Part shown: piece by piece, positions 46,801 through 58,606 of the stretch
Layout: each line of letters starts with the position of its first letter
Position numbering within the stretch: the first letter of the stretch is position 1
Assembly (NCBI GenBank): GCA_037903475.1
Contig: JBAJFG010000604.1
Span: 1,970,001 to 2,034,000, forward strand
Source of the DNA: Ancylostoma caninum
Lineage: Eukaryota > Nematoda > Chromadorea > Rhabditida > Ancylostomatidae
DNA: 64,000 nucleotides
Reading direction: 5' to 3'
Notes under the pieces: generated by a model
Told to the model about the DNA's origin: nothing
The model's input: the letters and a program-made list of their open reading frames with translations, nothing else
Databases searched by the model: none
Translations under genes and position numbers: made by a program

Positions 46801-47410
46801 TCCCGAGTCGATTCTAGTTTGGCCTTGAAACCCGCGTGATCGTGGCTCCAGTGTCGAGCAAAAGAGAGAGAGTGGACGACCACTGATTTCAACGTCGATG
46901 TGAGGTTGGACATCCTGGCGTAGAGTGGCTATGATTCTCTTTATTCGGTAGCTTTTGACACCACAGTTCATTCTGGGATTCGGAGATAGTCTTGGAGCTT
47001 GAAGCGCTGTGTTGTGATGATTTTTCTTCCAAGTCGTTTGCAGCTGCTGCTTGGACCTGAATTTTTTAGGCGGCATAATTGACGGCTAAAGTCGATACTG
47101 CAGCGTTGTCTAGCATCCTCGCGTCCTCCTTGTAAGACTTGATCAGCTGGCATTAAGCAGGAAGTCCTTGATGGATACATTCTCGGCCTGATCCAGCTTT
47201 CTCAGCAGAGACGTTCTATGGGCGGCAAATTCAGCTCCTTGAAATCCAGCTACGTAGACGAGGCACTGCAGTCTTTCGAAGTCGACGGCGTCGCTTCAAG
47301 TTTCGCGTCGGTGCAGCTCGTTCTCACCAGCGTCTCGTATGTGTTGAAGTCCTGGTGCTAATACTGGATTTTGAGCCACTCGAAACGTGGGCAAAACAGT
47401 GTTTTAACAG
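43900..47410 (-). mobile_element. Ty3/gypsy retrotransposon, degenerate
   Basis: Minus-strand order fits Ty3/gypsy. Gag-like KLDQAENVSIKDFL lies around 47200, and a protease-region frame at 46606-47076. RT is at 45830-46400, with WAAPVVIVKKDNGSLYLCA, FTQIDFADAYLQIGMDD and AAYLDDNILTGST (catalytic Asp residues visible). RNase H region remnants lie at 45200-45700. Integrase is at 44180-45130, with zinc-binding HDEHAGMTRTKMHARKYVYW...C..C and then TDNKPQFTSKNFG (second catalytic Asp). Frameshifts and stops break it throughout, so it is dead. I found no LTR pair at either end, so the limits are approximate. Confidence 0.85.
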
Positions 47411-47549
47411 TGTCTGATGTACTAGAAAAGACTTTACAAACAGACTAAATCGAACAAAAAACTTACTGTTGGCAATGGACTACAGTCGATCTGTAATAGA
47501 AAGCTCATATATACATTGTTTGTTCAAAAATAATTATCACCTTGACTCC

Positions 47550-48720
47550 CGTTAATCTTCGGGTATACCGGGCGGGCGCCAGCAATCCTTCCATTTGTCC
47601 CTTTCGCGAGCCAGAGTTGTCCAGTGGATTCTGTTCATTCGAGGGAAACGGAGAGCATCGTATCTATCCTTGAAAGACTTCGTGAAGAAGTCTGACCATC
47701 GGGTCGGTGGCCTTCCTGTCGTGCGCTTAACGTCCCGTGGAGTGCAGTCGCTGACGGCTATTGTCGAACGGTTGTCATTAAAACGCATCACGTGTCCGGC
47801 CCACCTAATCTTACTCAACTTGGCGTAAGCGGCAGCGTCCCTGATCTACGATTGTTGACGAAAAGTGGAACTCCGCATTCCAGACCTCACTTGCGTGAGA
47901 TTCCTATTCTTATCATTTATTCCTAGCATCACCCTCTCGATGGAGCTTTTGACGACGCTCACCGCATTCCCATCCTGCTTGCGCAACGCCCAGGTTTCTG
48001 AGGTGTACGTCAAAGCAGGGAGAACGGTTGTGTTGAAGAGGTGGGCACGAAGCCTGGCGTTCTTCGTCTTCTTCACTACGTCCTCGATGCTCTTGTAAGC
48101 CGCTCGTTTCCTCCTGCCCAGCTCTGGAGGGAGGTCGTTCATCATGTTGACTTCCCGACCTAGGTATACGTATCTGGAGCATTCGGATATGGTCGTTCCG
48201 TTGAGCGAGGATGGGGCATCGGGGACCCATCCATTCTTCATGAACATCGTCTTCGTCAGATTCAGTTGGAGACCAATCCTTCCACACGCGTACTCGAAGT
48301 CGGCCAGCATCTGTTCCGCTTCGCTGATGGTTGGTGTTATAAGAACGATGTCGTCATGAAGATGGCTAAGTCGCCGGCCATCAACAGGCACTCCCATGCT
48401 ATCCCATTCTAGTTTCCGCATGAGTGGCGCTGAATAGTTTTGGCTACACGCTTCGAGAGTGGCGCTGAATAGTTTTGGCTACACGCTATCGCCTTGCCGA
48501 ACCCCTCTCTTGACGTCGATGGTGATGTCGTCGTGGAATGGAGAAATCCTCGTCGTGAAGTTGCTGTCGAGCTCACGAAATACCTTGATGTATTGAGCAG
48601 GTATGCCCTGGTTGCCCATGGCTTCCAACACCGCTTCTGCCTCAACAGAGTCAAAGGTTTCCTTCGAATCGATGGACGTGAGACAGAGGGGCATCTTATA
48701 CTCTCGTCAAAAATAATCAT
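47550..48720 (-). mobile_element. RTE-like LINE, 5'-truncated, with 3' end
   Basis: From 48694 down: SIDSKETFDSVEAEAVLEAM (RT block with the first catalytic Asp), DVKRGVRQGDSV, then LSHLHDDIVLITPTISEAE (the usual FADD reads LHDD), LNLTKTMFMKNGW, then LGREVNMMNDLPPELGRRKR. A C-terminal frame reads SKIRWAGHVMRFNDNR, RTTGRPPTRWSDFF. This is the C-terminal half of an RTE-type LINE protein very common in strongylid genomes (from memory). A frameshift near 47830 and a 35-bp-period duplication near 48450 inactivate it. The same family's 5' end is at 63450-64000 on the other strand. Confidence 0.85.
48422..48487 (-). repeat. 31-bp duplication inside the LINE
   Basis: GAGTGGCGCTGAATAGTTTT... occurs at 48422-48452 and again at 48457-48487, a 35-bp period that shifts the RT frame. 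Confidence 0.9.
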
Positions 48721-48775
48721 ACTTTGCATAAATTTGACATACATATCTCTAGAACTTGCAAAGGAAATATTTTGA

Positions 48776-50268
48776 TCACTACTTATAATAACGCGCTTAG
48801 TCTGTCTGTCTGTGAGTGTACGTGTGTGTCAGAGCGTTACGAAATTAGTCCATTCAGTTTCCGAATGTTATTGAGCGGTGAACTAACATGGGGACACGCC
48901 TGGAGCCGGGTCCAACGGTGTGATAAGGGTGCGCCGGCGTCCAAAAGTGGGGAAACGCCTGGAGTCGGGTCCAACGGTGTGATAAGGGTGCGCTGGCGTC
49001 CAAAAGTGGGGAAACGCCTGGAGTCGGGTCCAACGGTGCGATAAGGGTGCGCCGGCGTCCAAAAGTGGGGAAACGCTTGGAGTCGGGTCCAACGGTGTGA
49101 TAAGGGTGCGCCGGCGTCCAAATATGGGGAAACGCTTGGAGTCGGGTCCAACGGTGTGATAAGGGTGCGCCGGCGTCCAAAAGTGGGGACACGCCTGGAG
49201 TCGGGTCCAACGGTGCGATAAGGGTGCGCCGGCGTCCAAAAGTGGGGAAACGCCTGGAGTCGGGTCCAACGGTGCGATAAGGGTGCGCCGGCGTCCAAAA
49301 GTGGGGAAACGCTGGAGTCGGGTCCAACGGTGTGATAAGGGTGCGCCGGCGTCCAAAAGTGGGGAAACGCCTGGAGTCGGGTCCAACGGTGTGATAAGGG
49401 TGCGCCGGCGTCCAAAAGTGGGGAAACGCGTGGAGTCGGGTCCAACGGTGTGATAAGGGTGCGCCGGCGTCCAAAAGTGGGGAAACGCCTGGAGTCGGGT
49501 CCAACGGTGCGATAAGGGTGCGCCGGCGTCCAAAAGTGGGGAAACGCCTGGAGTCGGGTCCAACGGTGCGATAAGGGTGCGCCGGCGTCCAAAAGTGGGG
49601 AAACGCCTGGAGTCGGGTCCAACGGTGCGATAAGGGTGCGCCGGCGTCCAAAAGTGGGGAAACGCTTGGAGTCGGGTCCAACGGTGTGATAAGGGTGCGC
49701 CGGCGTCCAAATATGGGGAAACGCTTGGAGTCGGGTCCAACGGTGCGATGAGGGTGTGCAAGCTCCGCAAGTAATAGGAATTCGCTAGGCGTGTCTATTT
49801 CTGCACGAGGGTTACGCTTACCCTGTTTCTGCGGACCCTCCCACCCTAATCACCTAGATGTACATTGTTTCCTTTCGTATCCGCATTCTCTTCCCATTCC
49901 GTTTGTGTTTGAATGAACCACTCCCTCCTTTCCGTTTATATACACCGGTGGCCCGTTATCACTTGAATTACCACAACAACCAGTTGAGCCTAAATCATTT
50001 TGAGATAACATTCGCACTGAATCGGTTACACTCAATTCTTCATGACCACTAACTTCGCTCATATGGGAGGGCGTAACTTCGTTCATATGGGAGAAAGCAA
50101 CAACTATGGGATCGAGGGCATCCCAGGATAGCGTAAGAACTGCGTGGAAGGATACAGATTTTATCAATCTATTTACATTTTTATGCTTGCTTTCAACATA
50201 CAGTATGCGAGCGAAGCGAGCATCAATAAAAGTCTGGAAGTCCGGCGTTAGCCGGACGGCCAGACTGG
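48776..50268 (+). mobile_element. Non-autonomous Helitron E3 (type B), complete
   Basis: 5' A|TCACTACTTATAATAACG (48776); 3' stem GTCCGGC-GTTA-GCCGGAC (50241-50258), 7-nt spacer GGCCAGA, CTGG at 50268, then T. A 59-bp array fills 48893-49760; then the type B module with CTTCGCTCATATGGGAGG and CTTCGTTCATATGGGAG in tandem. Both ends fit Helitron rules: insertion between A and T, 5' TC, 3' CTRR after a GC hairpin. No coding. Confidence 0.8.
48893..49760 (+). repeat. 59-bp minisatellite, about 14.7 copies (E3)
   Basis: The unit is as in E2, with variants GGTGTGATAA/GGTGCGATAA and CGCCTGG/CGCTTGG arranged in blocks that suggest higher-order duplication (for example the AATATGGGG variant at about 49120 and 49714). 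One unit near 49310 lacks a base. Confidence 0.97.
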
Positions 50269-50816
50269 TTACAATATAATTAGCTAAAGATTGCTAAAAA
50301 GATGCTGATTCAGGACCATAACAAATTATGTCTGTAACCAATAAATACATCAACCTATTCCAACCATTAAATACATCCATTTGGTCATAATCTATTACAA
50401 ATAAAAAATTCTAATCCAATAAACCCAGTGCCGTATAATCAACATCTTGTTGGTTATATTCCACTTGGTACCACTCATCTTCAATGCACATTGCTTACAT
50501 GTGGTTGGATGTTTATATCAATCAAACCAAATGTAAGTTTTAAAACCTGAGATTTCAGTAGGACTATTTCTAAAATATGTGCACATATTAAACGTTACTT
50601 ATTAAACACAATTCAGTAGGTCTCCTTCACCTTACTGATGAGTGCAGGAGGAAACCTGTCTCTATGTTTAGTTTTCGTATGAGGTTCTTGCACGAAAAAC
50701 TGAACAGACCACAAAATTTCGATATAACTTTGGAATTTATCTCAGCTGTTGTCTATGTGGAAGCTTGAGGGTAACCAGTCTCCATATAGCAGCAGTACCA
50801 AGTATTGGGCCTACAT
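50269..50816. other. AT-rich, no gene
   Basis: AT-rich DNA resembling the 51979-54843 stretch; probably the same decayed host element or segment into which the 50817 element inserted. Confidence 0.4.
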
Positions 50817-51978
50817 ATCCTCTTATATAAATCATGGTAGTGCAACAAAATTTTCTAGAGCGCAGGCGGTGGGGGCCAACACGTGATAGCATGCTTCCAT
50901 CATGGGGCTTTGTTATGGACAGTGCTCGCGTGGATGCGAAGCTGACGAGGCATTCGGCCGATGTTTCGTCATAGGTGCATAGACGTAGTGGAAGTCGGGT
51001 GCACTCAGGATTTCGCGGTGGTACCAGCGGCTAACAGTCTCGAGCCCTCCGGGCGAGACAGTGTTTACAACGATCAGACGTTGCATAGTAGCAATTTACG
51101 GAGCAGAGTGGCCCCTCCACTGGAGCTTTGCTACTGATTTCTTCTGATTTAAACACTAAATGACAACCACCTCAAAAGGATGGGCGCATGGCATGGAGGG
51201 GGCTTCCGTTGCGATAGGATTCACTCGGTTGCCTCGCTTGGGATACGCTCTTTGCGCACCTCTCATTGGGGTCCCATGGAAATTATACAGCCTCTGGATC
51301 CACTTTTGTTCTTAAGAAGGGCAGCACAATCAAATACACTGGATGAACGAACGAATAACGCTTCATCATAAGCTATTGTGACATTTTCTGAAACCAGTTG
51401 TGCAATTGAAACTCTAAATATTTCCTAACTTTCTTCCATTACTCTCAAGATTTACGAAGAGTGCGGGTGCTCTGATGACGGACAGATGTGCCGGGGCCCC
51501 GTAGTTTAAAAGAACATCAGGATAGGTGTCCACCGATCGAAAAAGACTCCGCCGTGGCCCGATAGTGGAAACAGCATTACACGTACGGGTCCATCGATGG
51601 AGAAAGGGTCCGCCGTGGCTCAGTAGTAGGGAAAACGTCAGAATGCGGGTCCATCGATGGAAATTGGGTCCGCAGGGGCCCTTTAGTGGGTAAATGCCAG
51701 GGAACGAGTCCGCGAATCCTGATTGGGTCTGCGCTTGCCCAATAGTGGGAAGAACGCCAAGATGCACGTCTGCCGATGTAATAGGGGCACGCTATGCGCT
51801 CATTCGTGTCTCAGTTGACCACCTCTTCTTCCTCCCTGTACATTGAAGCAGAAGCTCATCGGTTAGACTTTCTCAGTAACGTGAAGCTTGAATCGTTTCA
51901 GGTGATTATTTATACTAGTCCTTCTACGTCTGCGCTCTAGAAAATTTTGTTGCACTACCATGATTTATATAGGAGGAT
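50817..51978. mobile_element. 1162-bp element with 52-bp TIRs and minisatellite-like core
   Basis: 50817-50868 and 51927-51978 are inverted repeats with two mismatches (ATCCTC(T/C)TATATAAATC, then TAGTGCAACAAAATTTTC, then GAGCGCAG). The interior is GC-richer than its surroundings, and 51480-51770 holds about five diverged units (GGGTCCATCGATGG...GGGTCCGC) like the Helitron minisatellite. No transposase, and no clear target duplication. Confidence 0.75.
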
Positions 51979-53050
51979 TTACGGCATTGTTTACGCTGCA
52001 TTGTGCACAAGTACTAAAGCCATATGAAAGATACTTCTGTGCAGAGTTGGGAGTGGTTGTTCATAACGGGTCAATAGGCATGTGAAAGATGTGACAAAAA
52101 AGAGTAGGTAGTATCATTGCATCAAAAATTAGCTTAGCATATAGGTGCGTGATTAAGAATTTGCAAGCAAGGCAGGGATTGCGAGAAGAATCTAAGCTCG
52201 ACGTTGAAGAGGCTGCCGGACCCCTAGAACATACGCAATTTATAGGAAGGATTTTGTATTTTAGCTCAGCTAATGATTAGTTTTTTTTTATTCGCTAATT
52301 TTTTAAGCATTTCGAATGTGTTAAGTTTCTGCACATACCTCAAGTGGCTGCCCCACTCCACTTCCTAGCGTCCCGAAGGGGCGCTAGTAGTTATGTAAAT
52401 TATTATTCATGCAACCTTCTCAAATGTCTTTCTATAAAACACAATGCTTCATCACACTTCGAACTGTTCGGTTAATACTATTTCATCTTTAACATCACAC
52501 AATTTCACCTCCTGGTCACTCAGTGACCATCCAAATCCACAACTAAGAGTTGTAAGCCTCACCTGTAATTAATGTCACCTGCAGTTTAACTTACAGTGAA
52601 TTGTCAATTCGGAGAAATGCGTTTTATAATGAATTTACAAAATCGAAATTAAAGACATACATGAAATCGACCGAGTACGACCGCACCTCACTCACTGTTG
52701 CCTCAACTACAAAATAATATCATCCGCTTGAGCTGCATCTAGCGATTGGTTGACCATTATCTACACAGCTCTTAATTCATAGTTCCCCTACTACTAACAC
52801 CAACTGGTCGTCAGCCAACTTAACGGATCTTAGCTGTTCTAAAATATTATATCTCACACCCTCCAGTTTATGTACTTTCAACGGCCGGTTGGTCAACCAT
52901 CAACTAAAACATACTTCACTATTCTGAAATATCAAATCTTTTGCTCCTTATTCCAAACGCACTTTACGAGTTTAGTTCCCTTATTTGTTGTCGCCCCATT
53001 CATAGCAAGGTTATGCCGATTCGAACTAAGTGTACGTTTTAGTTAACCTT
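51979..53050. other. AT-rich, no gene recognised
   Basis: Possibly the decayed RT part of the Penelope-like element that follows, but no RT motif is readable. Confidence 0.4.
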
Positions 53051-54070
53051 AGACAAAAATTTTCATATTACATAAAAAATGATAAAAATTGACAGAAAAT
53101 TTTTTTAAAATCATTAATCCACTCTTATATACATTCTTTAAACACGGAAGCCATACTCCTTTAACAATAGGAGCTCTTTTAATGGAGTCAGTCAAAAGTG
53201 ATTCTCCGACAAGAAGAGATGTAAAATCACGCCTCCGAAGGAGTCTAAATATGCTTTTACAGACACTTTTATCCCACATTCTTTTAAAACTAGTAGGGAT
53301 TCAAACCACTTACAGCAGCCCTGTGAAGCCTCCCTGTAGGAATCTCCCCAACCTTTATAGTACCGGGTGAGACCTCCTCCTTTTTGAAGGGAGTCTGCGA
53401 ACAAACTAAGTCCTTCCGTTTCCTCTCTAGCTGCTTCTTCAAACTATTATGATTCAACTACCTTCATGCAAAGTGAGACTAACAACTACTATCAATAAAA
53501 AACTTTGGCACTACTATCAATAACAAACTTCGGCAACCTATGTGAATCTCAACCATGTGACAAGTGTCAAGCATGCACATTTCTTGACCCTAAGCCCTAT
53601 GTATTCTCACATACGACGGGACTTATACCACAAATTCAGCGTCATGCAACAGCGCTAATGTAGTTCACTGCACTACATGCTTGGAATGCGGATATCATAA
53701 CAACATGGAAACTGAAACGACGCATTGCAAACAACACACTTACTGAATATAAGAAACACAATACCAGCAATTATTTATACACTCACTTTACAACAAATTG
53801 CCCTGACATAAATATTTCGGTATCTATTCTTGACAATCTACTAGCAAATAACGACAAAAGTGTACTAATAATTAAGAAGCTGGTTTGGCTCAAACTGTTA
53901 GTCACAGCTTACCATTTTGGGAGCAACGATAACATACACAGTTATGGTAACGTTCCCAATATAGAAAATCCACTTACATTTCGTCCGAATCACCCCTATT
54001 CCTCTATTAAAATTATTGAACAACGAAAAAGAGACGGCCGTGAACGTCATGGAAATCGCTTACAATAAAA
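53051..54070 (+). pseudogene. Penelope-like element, GIY-YIG endonuclease end
   Basis: Around 53540-53620 the plus strand reads PCDKCQACTFLDPKPYVFSH (the Cys-rich linker before the nuclease). A shifted frame reads CNSANVVHCTTCLECGYHN, matching the N-V-V-Y...C..C......GET start of the Penelope GIY-YIG nuclease, with the catalytic tyrosines and glycines degraded. Another frame continues with YLYTHFTTNCPDINISVSIL, then LVTAYHFGSNDNIHSYGN and NPLTFRPNHPYSSIK. Stops and frameshifts abound. The assignment is by motif order and is moderately sure. Confidence 0.55.
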
Positions 54071-54843
54071 TACCTTTGAAAAAAGATTTTAAGGCCACTT
54101 CCTGAACTACATTAGACATAACACCCACAGAACACGCTTAAAAATATTTATACTCCCTAGCAAAAAATAAAATTAACAAAATTATTCAACATCATAATTT
54201 TGGTCATAACTTTTTAGCAATTAAACCTCCTGATCAGAAACATTTCCTGTTGTGCCTATTATGCAAGTTTCACTTCCAGCATTTCAACAAGAACAAAATT
54301 TTATACCAAGATTACTGTAATCTCCCAACTTTTTACATACATACTTAGCAACTTAAATATTATAATAGTCAACGATAGTGTAATTCAATGAATTATCACA
54401 AGCAACACCAAAGTGAAATACGTCCCTCTGAGAACAGTATACAAATACGATCTGCCAATGTCAAGAAAGATTTTTAACTATAACCCCACCTTGAAAAACT
54501 TATATCCAGCCAAAGTAAAAAATTTACTAACAACAACTTGTGTGTGAAAGGTGAATATGAATACTATAACCTATGTTAATCCACACCACAAGTACATTAT
54601 CAAGGAGAATTTAAATGTATTAAATAACAATAGGGCTATGCAAATTTTAGACAAAGGAACAACTCTCCGTCCCGTTCCTCGCATAAGCGACGCATTTTGC
54701 ATTATTGGGTACAATTCTAGATATTAAAATATTTAGAATTTATAAAATCACGTTATAAACTCAACCTTGGAAACTATTAGTGATTGGTGGAAAACTAATC
54801 CACAAACTGAAATCAAAGTTAAAACCAAAATCCTACCAAAGAA
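54071..54843 (+). pseudogene. AT-rich decayed coding, possibly a second element head
   Basis: Frames near 54440-54830 read YNPTLKNLYPAKVKNLLTTT, then NPHHKYIIKENLNVLNNNRA, then DKGTTLRPVPRISDAF. They look like ancient coding but I cannot place them. Penelope elements often lie in partial tandem, so this may be the 5' part of a second copy. Weak. Confidence 0.25.
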
Positions 54844-57159
54844 TCATTCTATATAATAACGGGCTTAGCCTGTTTACATGTGTGTCTGTATGTATGTAAG
54901 TATGTAAGTATGTCAGTATGTAAGTATGTAAGTATGTAAGTATGTAAGAATGTGTGTCAGACCGTTACGAAATTCTACGATTGGTCAATGATCGTGATTG
55001 TGAGATCATATAAAAGGCTAGGAACGGGTGTGGTGTGGTGGAGTGGGGTAGGGATGAGATCGAACAGAAGGTCGGATGGTGTACAACGGGTCTGTCAATG
55101 GAGTCCATGGAGAAGGGCTGCGCCGGCGCCCAAAGTGGGACGAGACGGGTCCATCACTGTGATAAGGCTGCTCCGGCGCCCAAAGTGGGGGGAGACGGGT
55201 CCATCACTATGATAAGGCTGCTCCGGCGCCCAAAGTGGGGGGAGACGGGTCCACCACCGTGATAAGGGTGCGCCGGCGCCCAAAGTAGGGGGAGACGGGT
55301 CCACCACCGTGATAAAGGTGCGCCGGCACCCAAAGTGGGGGGAGACGGGTCCACTGCTGTGATAAGCGTGCACCGGCGCCCAAAGTGGGGGAAGACGGGT
55401 CCATCACCGTGATAAGGGTGCGCCGGCGCCCAAAGTGGGGGTAGACGGGTCCACTGCTGTGATAAGGTGCACCGGCGCCCAAAGTGGGGGGAGACGGGTC
55501 CACCACTGTGATAAGGCTGCGCCGGCGCCCAAAGTGGGGGAGACGGGTCCACCACTGTGATAAGGGTGCGCCGGCGCCCAAAGTGGGGGGAGACGGGTCC
55601 ACCACTGTGATAAGGGTGCGCCGGCGCCCAAAGTGGGGGAGACGGGTCCACGTGATAAGGGTGCCCGGCGCCCAAAGTGGGGGGAGACGGGTCCACTGCT
55701 GTGATAAGGGTGCACCGGCGCCCAAAGTGGGGGGAGACGGGTCCACCTGTGATAAGGGTGCGCCGGCGCCCAAAGTGGGGGGACGGGTCCACCACTGTGA
55801 TAAGGGTGCGCCGGCGCCCAAAGTGGGGGGAGACGGGTCCACCACTGTGATAAGGGTGCGCCGGCGCCCAAAGTGGGGGGAGACGGGTCCACTGCTGTGA
55901 TAAGGTGCACCGGCGCCCAAAGTGGGGGGAGACGGGTCCACCACTGTGATAAGGGTGCGCCGGCGCCCAAAGTGGGGGGAGACGGGTCCACTGCTGTGAT
56001 AAGCGTGCACCGGCGCCCAAAGTGGGGGGAGACGGGTCCATCACCCTGATAAGGGTGCGCCGGCGCCCAAAGTGGGGGGAGACGGGTCCACCACTGTGAT
56101 AAGGCTGCGCCGGCGCCCAAAGTGGGGGTAGACGGGTCCACCACTGTGATGAGGGTGCGCCGGCACCCAAAGTGGGGGGAGACGGGTCCACCACCGTGAT
56201 AAGGGTGCGCCGGCGCCCAAAGTGGGGGGAGACGGGTCCACCACCGTGATAAGGCTGCGCCGGCGCCCAAAGTGGGGGTAGACGGGTCCACCACCGTGAT
56301 AAGGGTGCGCCGGCGCCCAAAGTGGGGGGAGACGGGTCCACCACTGTGATAAGGGTGCGCCGGCACCCAAAGTGGGGGGAGACGGGTCCACCACTGTGAT
56401 AAGGGTGCGCCGGCGCCCAAAGTGGGGGTAGACGGGTCCACCACTGTGATAAGGCTGCGCCGGCGCTCAATGTGGGGAGACGGGTCCATTACTGTGATAA
56501 GGGTGCGCCGGCGCCCAAAGTGGGGGGAGACGGGTCTACTGCTGTGATAGGGCTGCGCCTGCGCTCAAAAGTGGAGGAGCGCCTGAAAATATAGCTACCG
56601 ATGCAGGAGGGGTGCGCCGGTGTCCACTACTCAAGGAAATGTCATGAGTTAGGTCCATATTTGTTAAATCGATTCGATGGCGTCTAACATCAATCGTTAA
56701 AAAAAAACTAGATGTCAGACCACTGCGCGGATTAGCATGCAATCCGTGTGAATCCTTCCTCCTTACGTCCACCCCCGCGATCGTCTCTTCTCATTTGTTT
56801 ATGAACACACCGCACCCTCCACTTTTATATGTTCTAACTGACTCTTATCACTTGACCAATTATAACAAACAAAGAATGATAGACCATTTTCTGCGGTCAA
56901 TCCAGGTTGCACCGGTTATATTTAGTTATAAAAAGCTATTTCAGTTGAGCAAATGATAAAATTGCTTCGAGAAGGTCAATCCTCTTTGATAAGTGCATTT
57001 TTACATGAGAAAAAGCAATGGATAGGGTGTGGGACACATTACAGCAAAAATATGGAATAGCTCTGACTTTATTTGAATGAAGAAGGGATGAAGTCATGCG
57101 AGCGAAGCGAGCATTAGGAAAAGTCTGGAAGTCCGGCGTCAGCCGGACGGCCAGACTGG
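54844..57159 (+). mobile_element. Non-autonomous Helitron E4 (type A), complete
   Basis: 5' A|TCATTCTATATAATAACG (54844), then GGGCTTAGCC. 3' stem GTCCGGC-GTCA-GCCGGAC (57131-57148), GGCCAGA, CTGG ending 57159, then T. In order: TATG/TAAG microsatellite (54880-54950), a GATCATATAAAAGG box, a 50-bp array (55117-56545), and the type A module shared with E1. 2316 bp, no coding. Confidence 0.8.
55117..56545 (+). repeat. 50-bp minisatellite, about 28 copies (E4)
   Basis: The unit is GGGTGCGCCGGCGCCCAAAG, TGGGGGGAGACGGGTCCACC, ACTGTGATAA. It is the 59-bp unit minus about 9 bp (AAACGCCTGGAGTC replaced by GAGAC). Several units are shorter (55640-55760). Minus-strand ORFs of up to 438 codons are artefacts. 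Confidence 0.97.
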
Positions 57160-58019
57160 TACTTGCATAAGGAAATACGTTATCACAAAAAGATTTCGAA
57201 GCTATGAAAATTTTCGGCGCAATTTCATTCTTTGCTCACTGGATAAAGCCAAAGGGAACTATGGAATTATTCGTAAAAAATTTTTTTTGGACATGAACGA
57301 AATGTGTCGCGAATTCGGGGGAGCTCGTTCAAAGGATACAGGTCACAAAACACGCACTGGCGGAGCTGCTTGCAAGAACAGCACATACCAGGCGTGTGCC
57401 TCGCCGATGTTGGTAGCTTAGAGGCTTGCGTCGGAATGCTATTCTCCGCCTACCAAAGAACGCGGTTACACAACTGCCGTGGAGGCCCTTGCTACCAATC
57501 TATACCACTACGACACTTTTGAGATAACCAGATCCCGTACGCGATGCACAACCGACAGCAAACGACAAATGTGATATTGCAGATGATCTGCCACCTCATC
57601 TGCAAGCGCTGATAATACACATGTGTAAGATAGTAATTGTGCTGGATATTATGTCCACTACCTTCGTGGCATCCGTCTGTACTTCTTCCTACACAACATA
57701 ACATTGACACTGCCTATATTCATAGCCCGCTACGAATATATAGACAAATACAGTACAAATACTAAGGGGGGAACACACCCAGCTCGTCACTAGGGGTTGA
57801 TGGCAAGCACAAACTCCCCGACGTATGAGCCGTACTCCGCAGGAGCATCGTGTGCTCCACACTTCCTCGCGCAGTCTCTAGTGGGCGGAGTTATTCCACC
57901 GTTAGTCGCGCCTTATCCTGCATTTGACCTGCTGTGATCGTGCTACGGGGATTACAGGATTAAGGCAGATTATGTACTATTGCAACTGGTGAGTACAAAA
58001 ATACTTCAAAAATAAGTTC
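57160..58019. other. No gene recognised
   Basis: No motif, TIR or spliced exon noted. Confidence 0.4.
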
Positions 58020-58220
58020 GCCGGGCAAGTGTGTGCTCCCTGCACCAGCGCTCGACGAGCCGGACATCTGCAGCAAGGCGGATTTTCCCGTCCACGCCGC
58101 GTTGGCACGCGACCGCATCCCATGCATCTTGTCTGGCCAAATGGTACCCTAGTTTCACCCGGGCCTCGGTTGGCCAGACAAGTCGCGTGTGGCTCGTCTA
58201 GTCTCCGCCATAGCGAATAC
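58020..58220. repeat. Dispersed GC-rich repeat, copy 2
   Basis: See 7500-7690: shared TTTCACCCGGGCCTCGG, TTGGCCAGACAAG and GTCTCCGCC blocks. Class unknown. Directly downstream ATGTACAGTCTGTT (58440) resembles the tip of the 8043-8491 MITE. Confidence 0.4.
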
Positions 58221-58606
58221 TAACTGCAGCAAGTATTCCTGCTCCACCCTCGACTACCTGCCGGAAGCCTGCATCGGCCAAAAGTGTGCTGTGTGGCGTG
58301 GCGCAAAAGTGGCTCACCGGCGCTCCAAACGCTCGATTGTCTGAGAAATTTTGACTTGAAGGGAGAGCCCTGCAGCTCCAGTACACCAGTATTCGCTCAC
58401 TCAGAAAGTGGAAGCGAGCATACACCTTTCAGTTTGCATATGTACAGTCTGTTAGATCACAGAGGGCGCCCGATCCGACTTTGTCCGCACCTACGACCTC
58501 ATCATTTTTCGGCTAACTGATCTATTTTTTGCACTTTTTTGATTTGCATATGGTGGGATTCTTTCCATTCTTATGTTTCCCTACTGCCATTCGCTAAAAT
58601 ATCCTT

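Noticed and set aside
48837..49770. Minus-strand ORFs of 261, 275 and 295 codons (proline/histidine-rich, repeated TPGVSPLLDAGAPLSHRWTR)
   Set aside because: They are the 59-bp minisatellite read in three frames. The unit lacks minus-strand stops, and 59 is not divisible by 3, so each frame cycles through the same peptides. All three frames are equally open.
55154..56489. Minus-strand ORFs of 438 and 361 codons
   Set aside because: Same artefact from the 50-bp array of E4; overlapping frames give permutations of one peptide.
55117..56545. CRISPR-like regular repeats
   Set aside because: There are no unique spacers; whole units repeat in tandem, and the context is a eukaryotic transposon.
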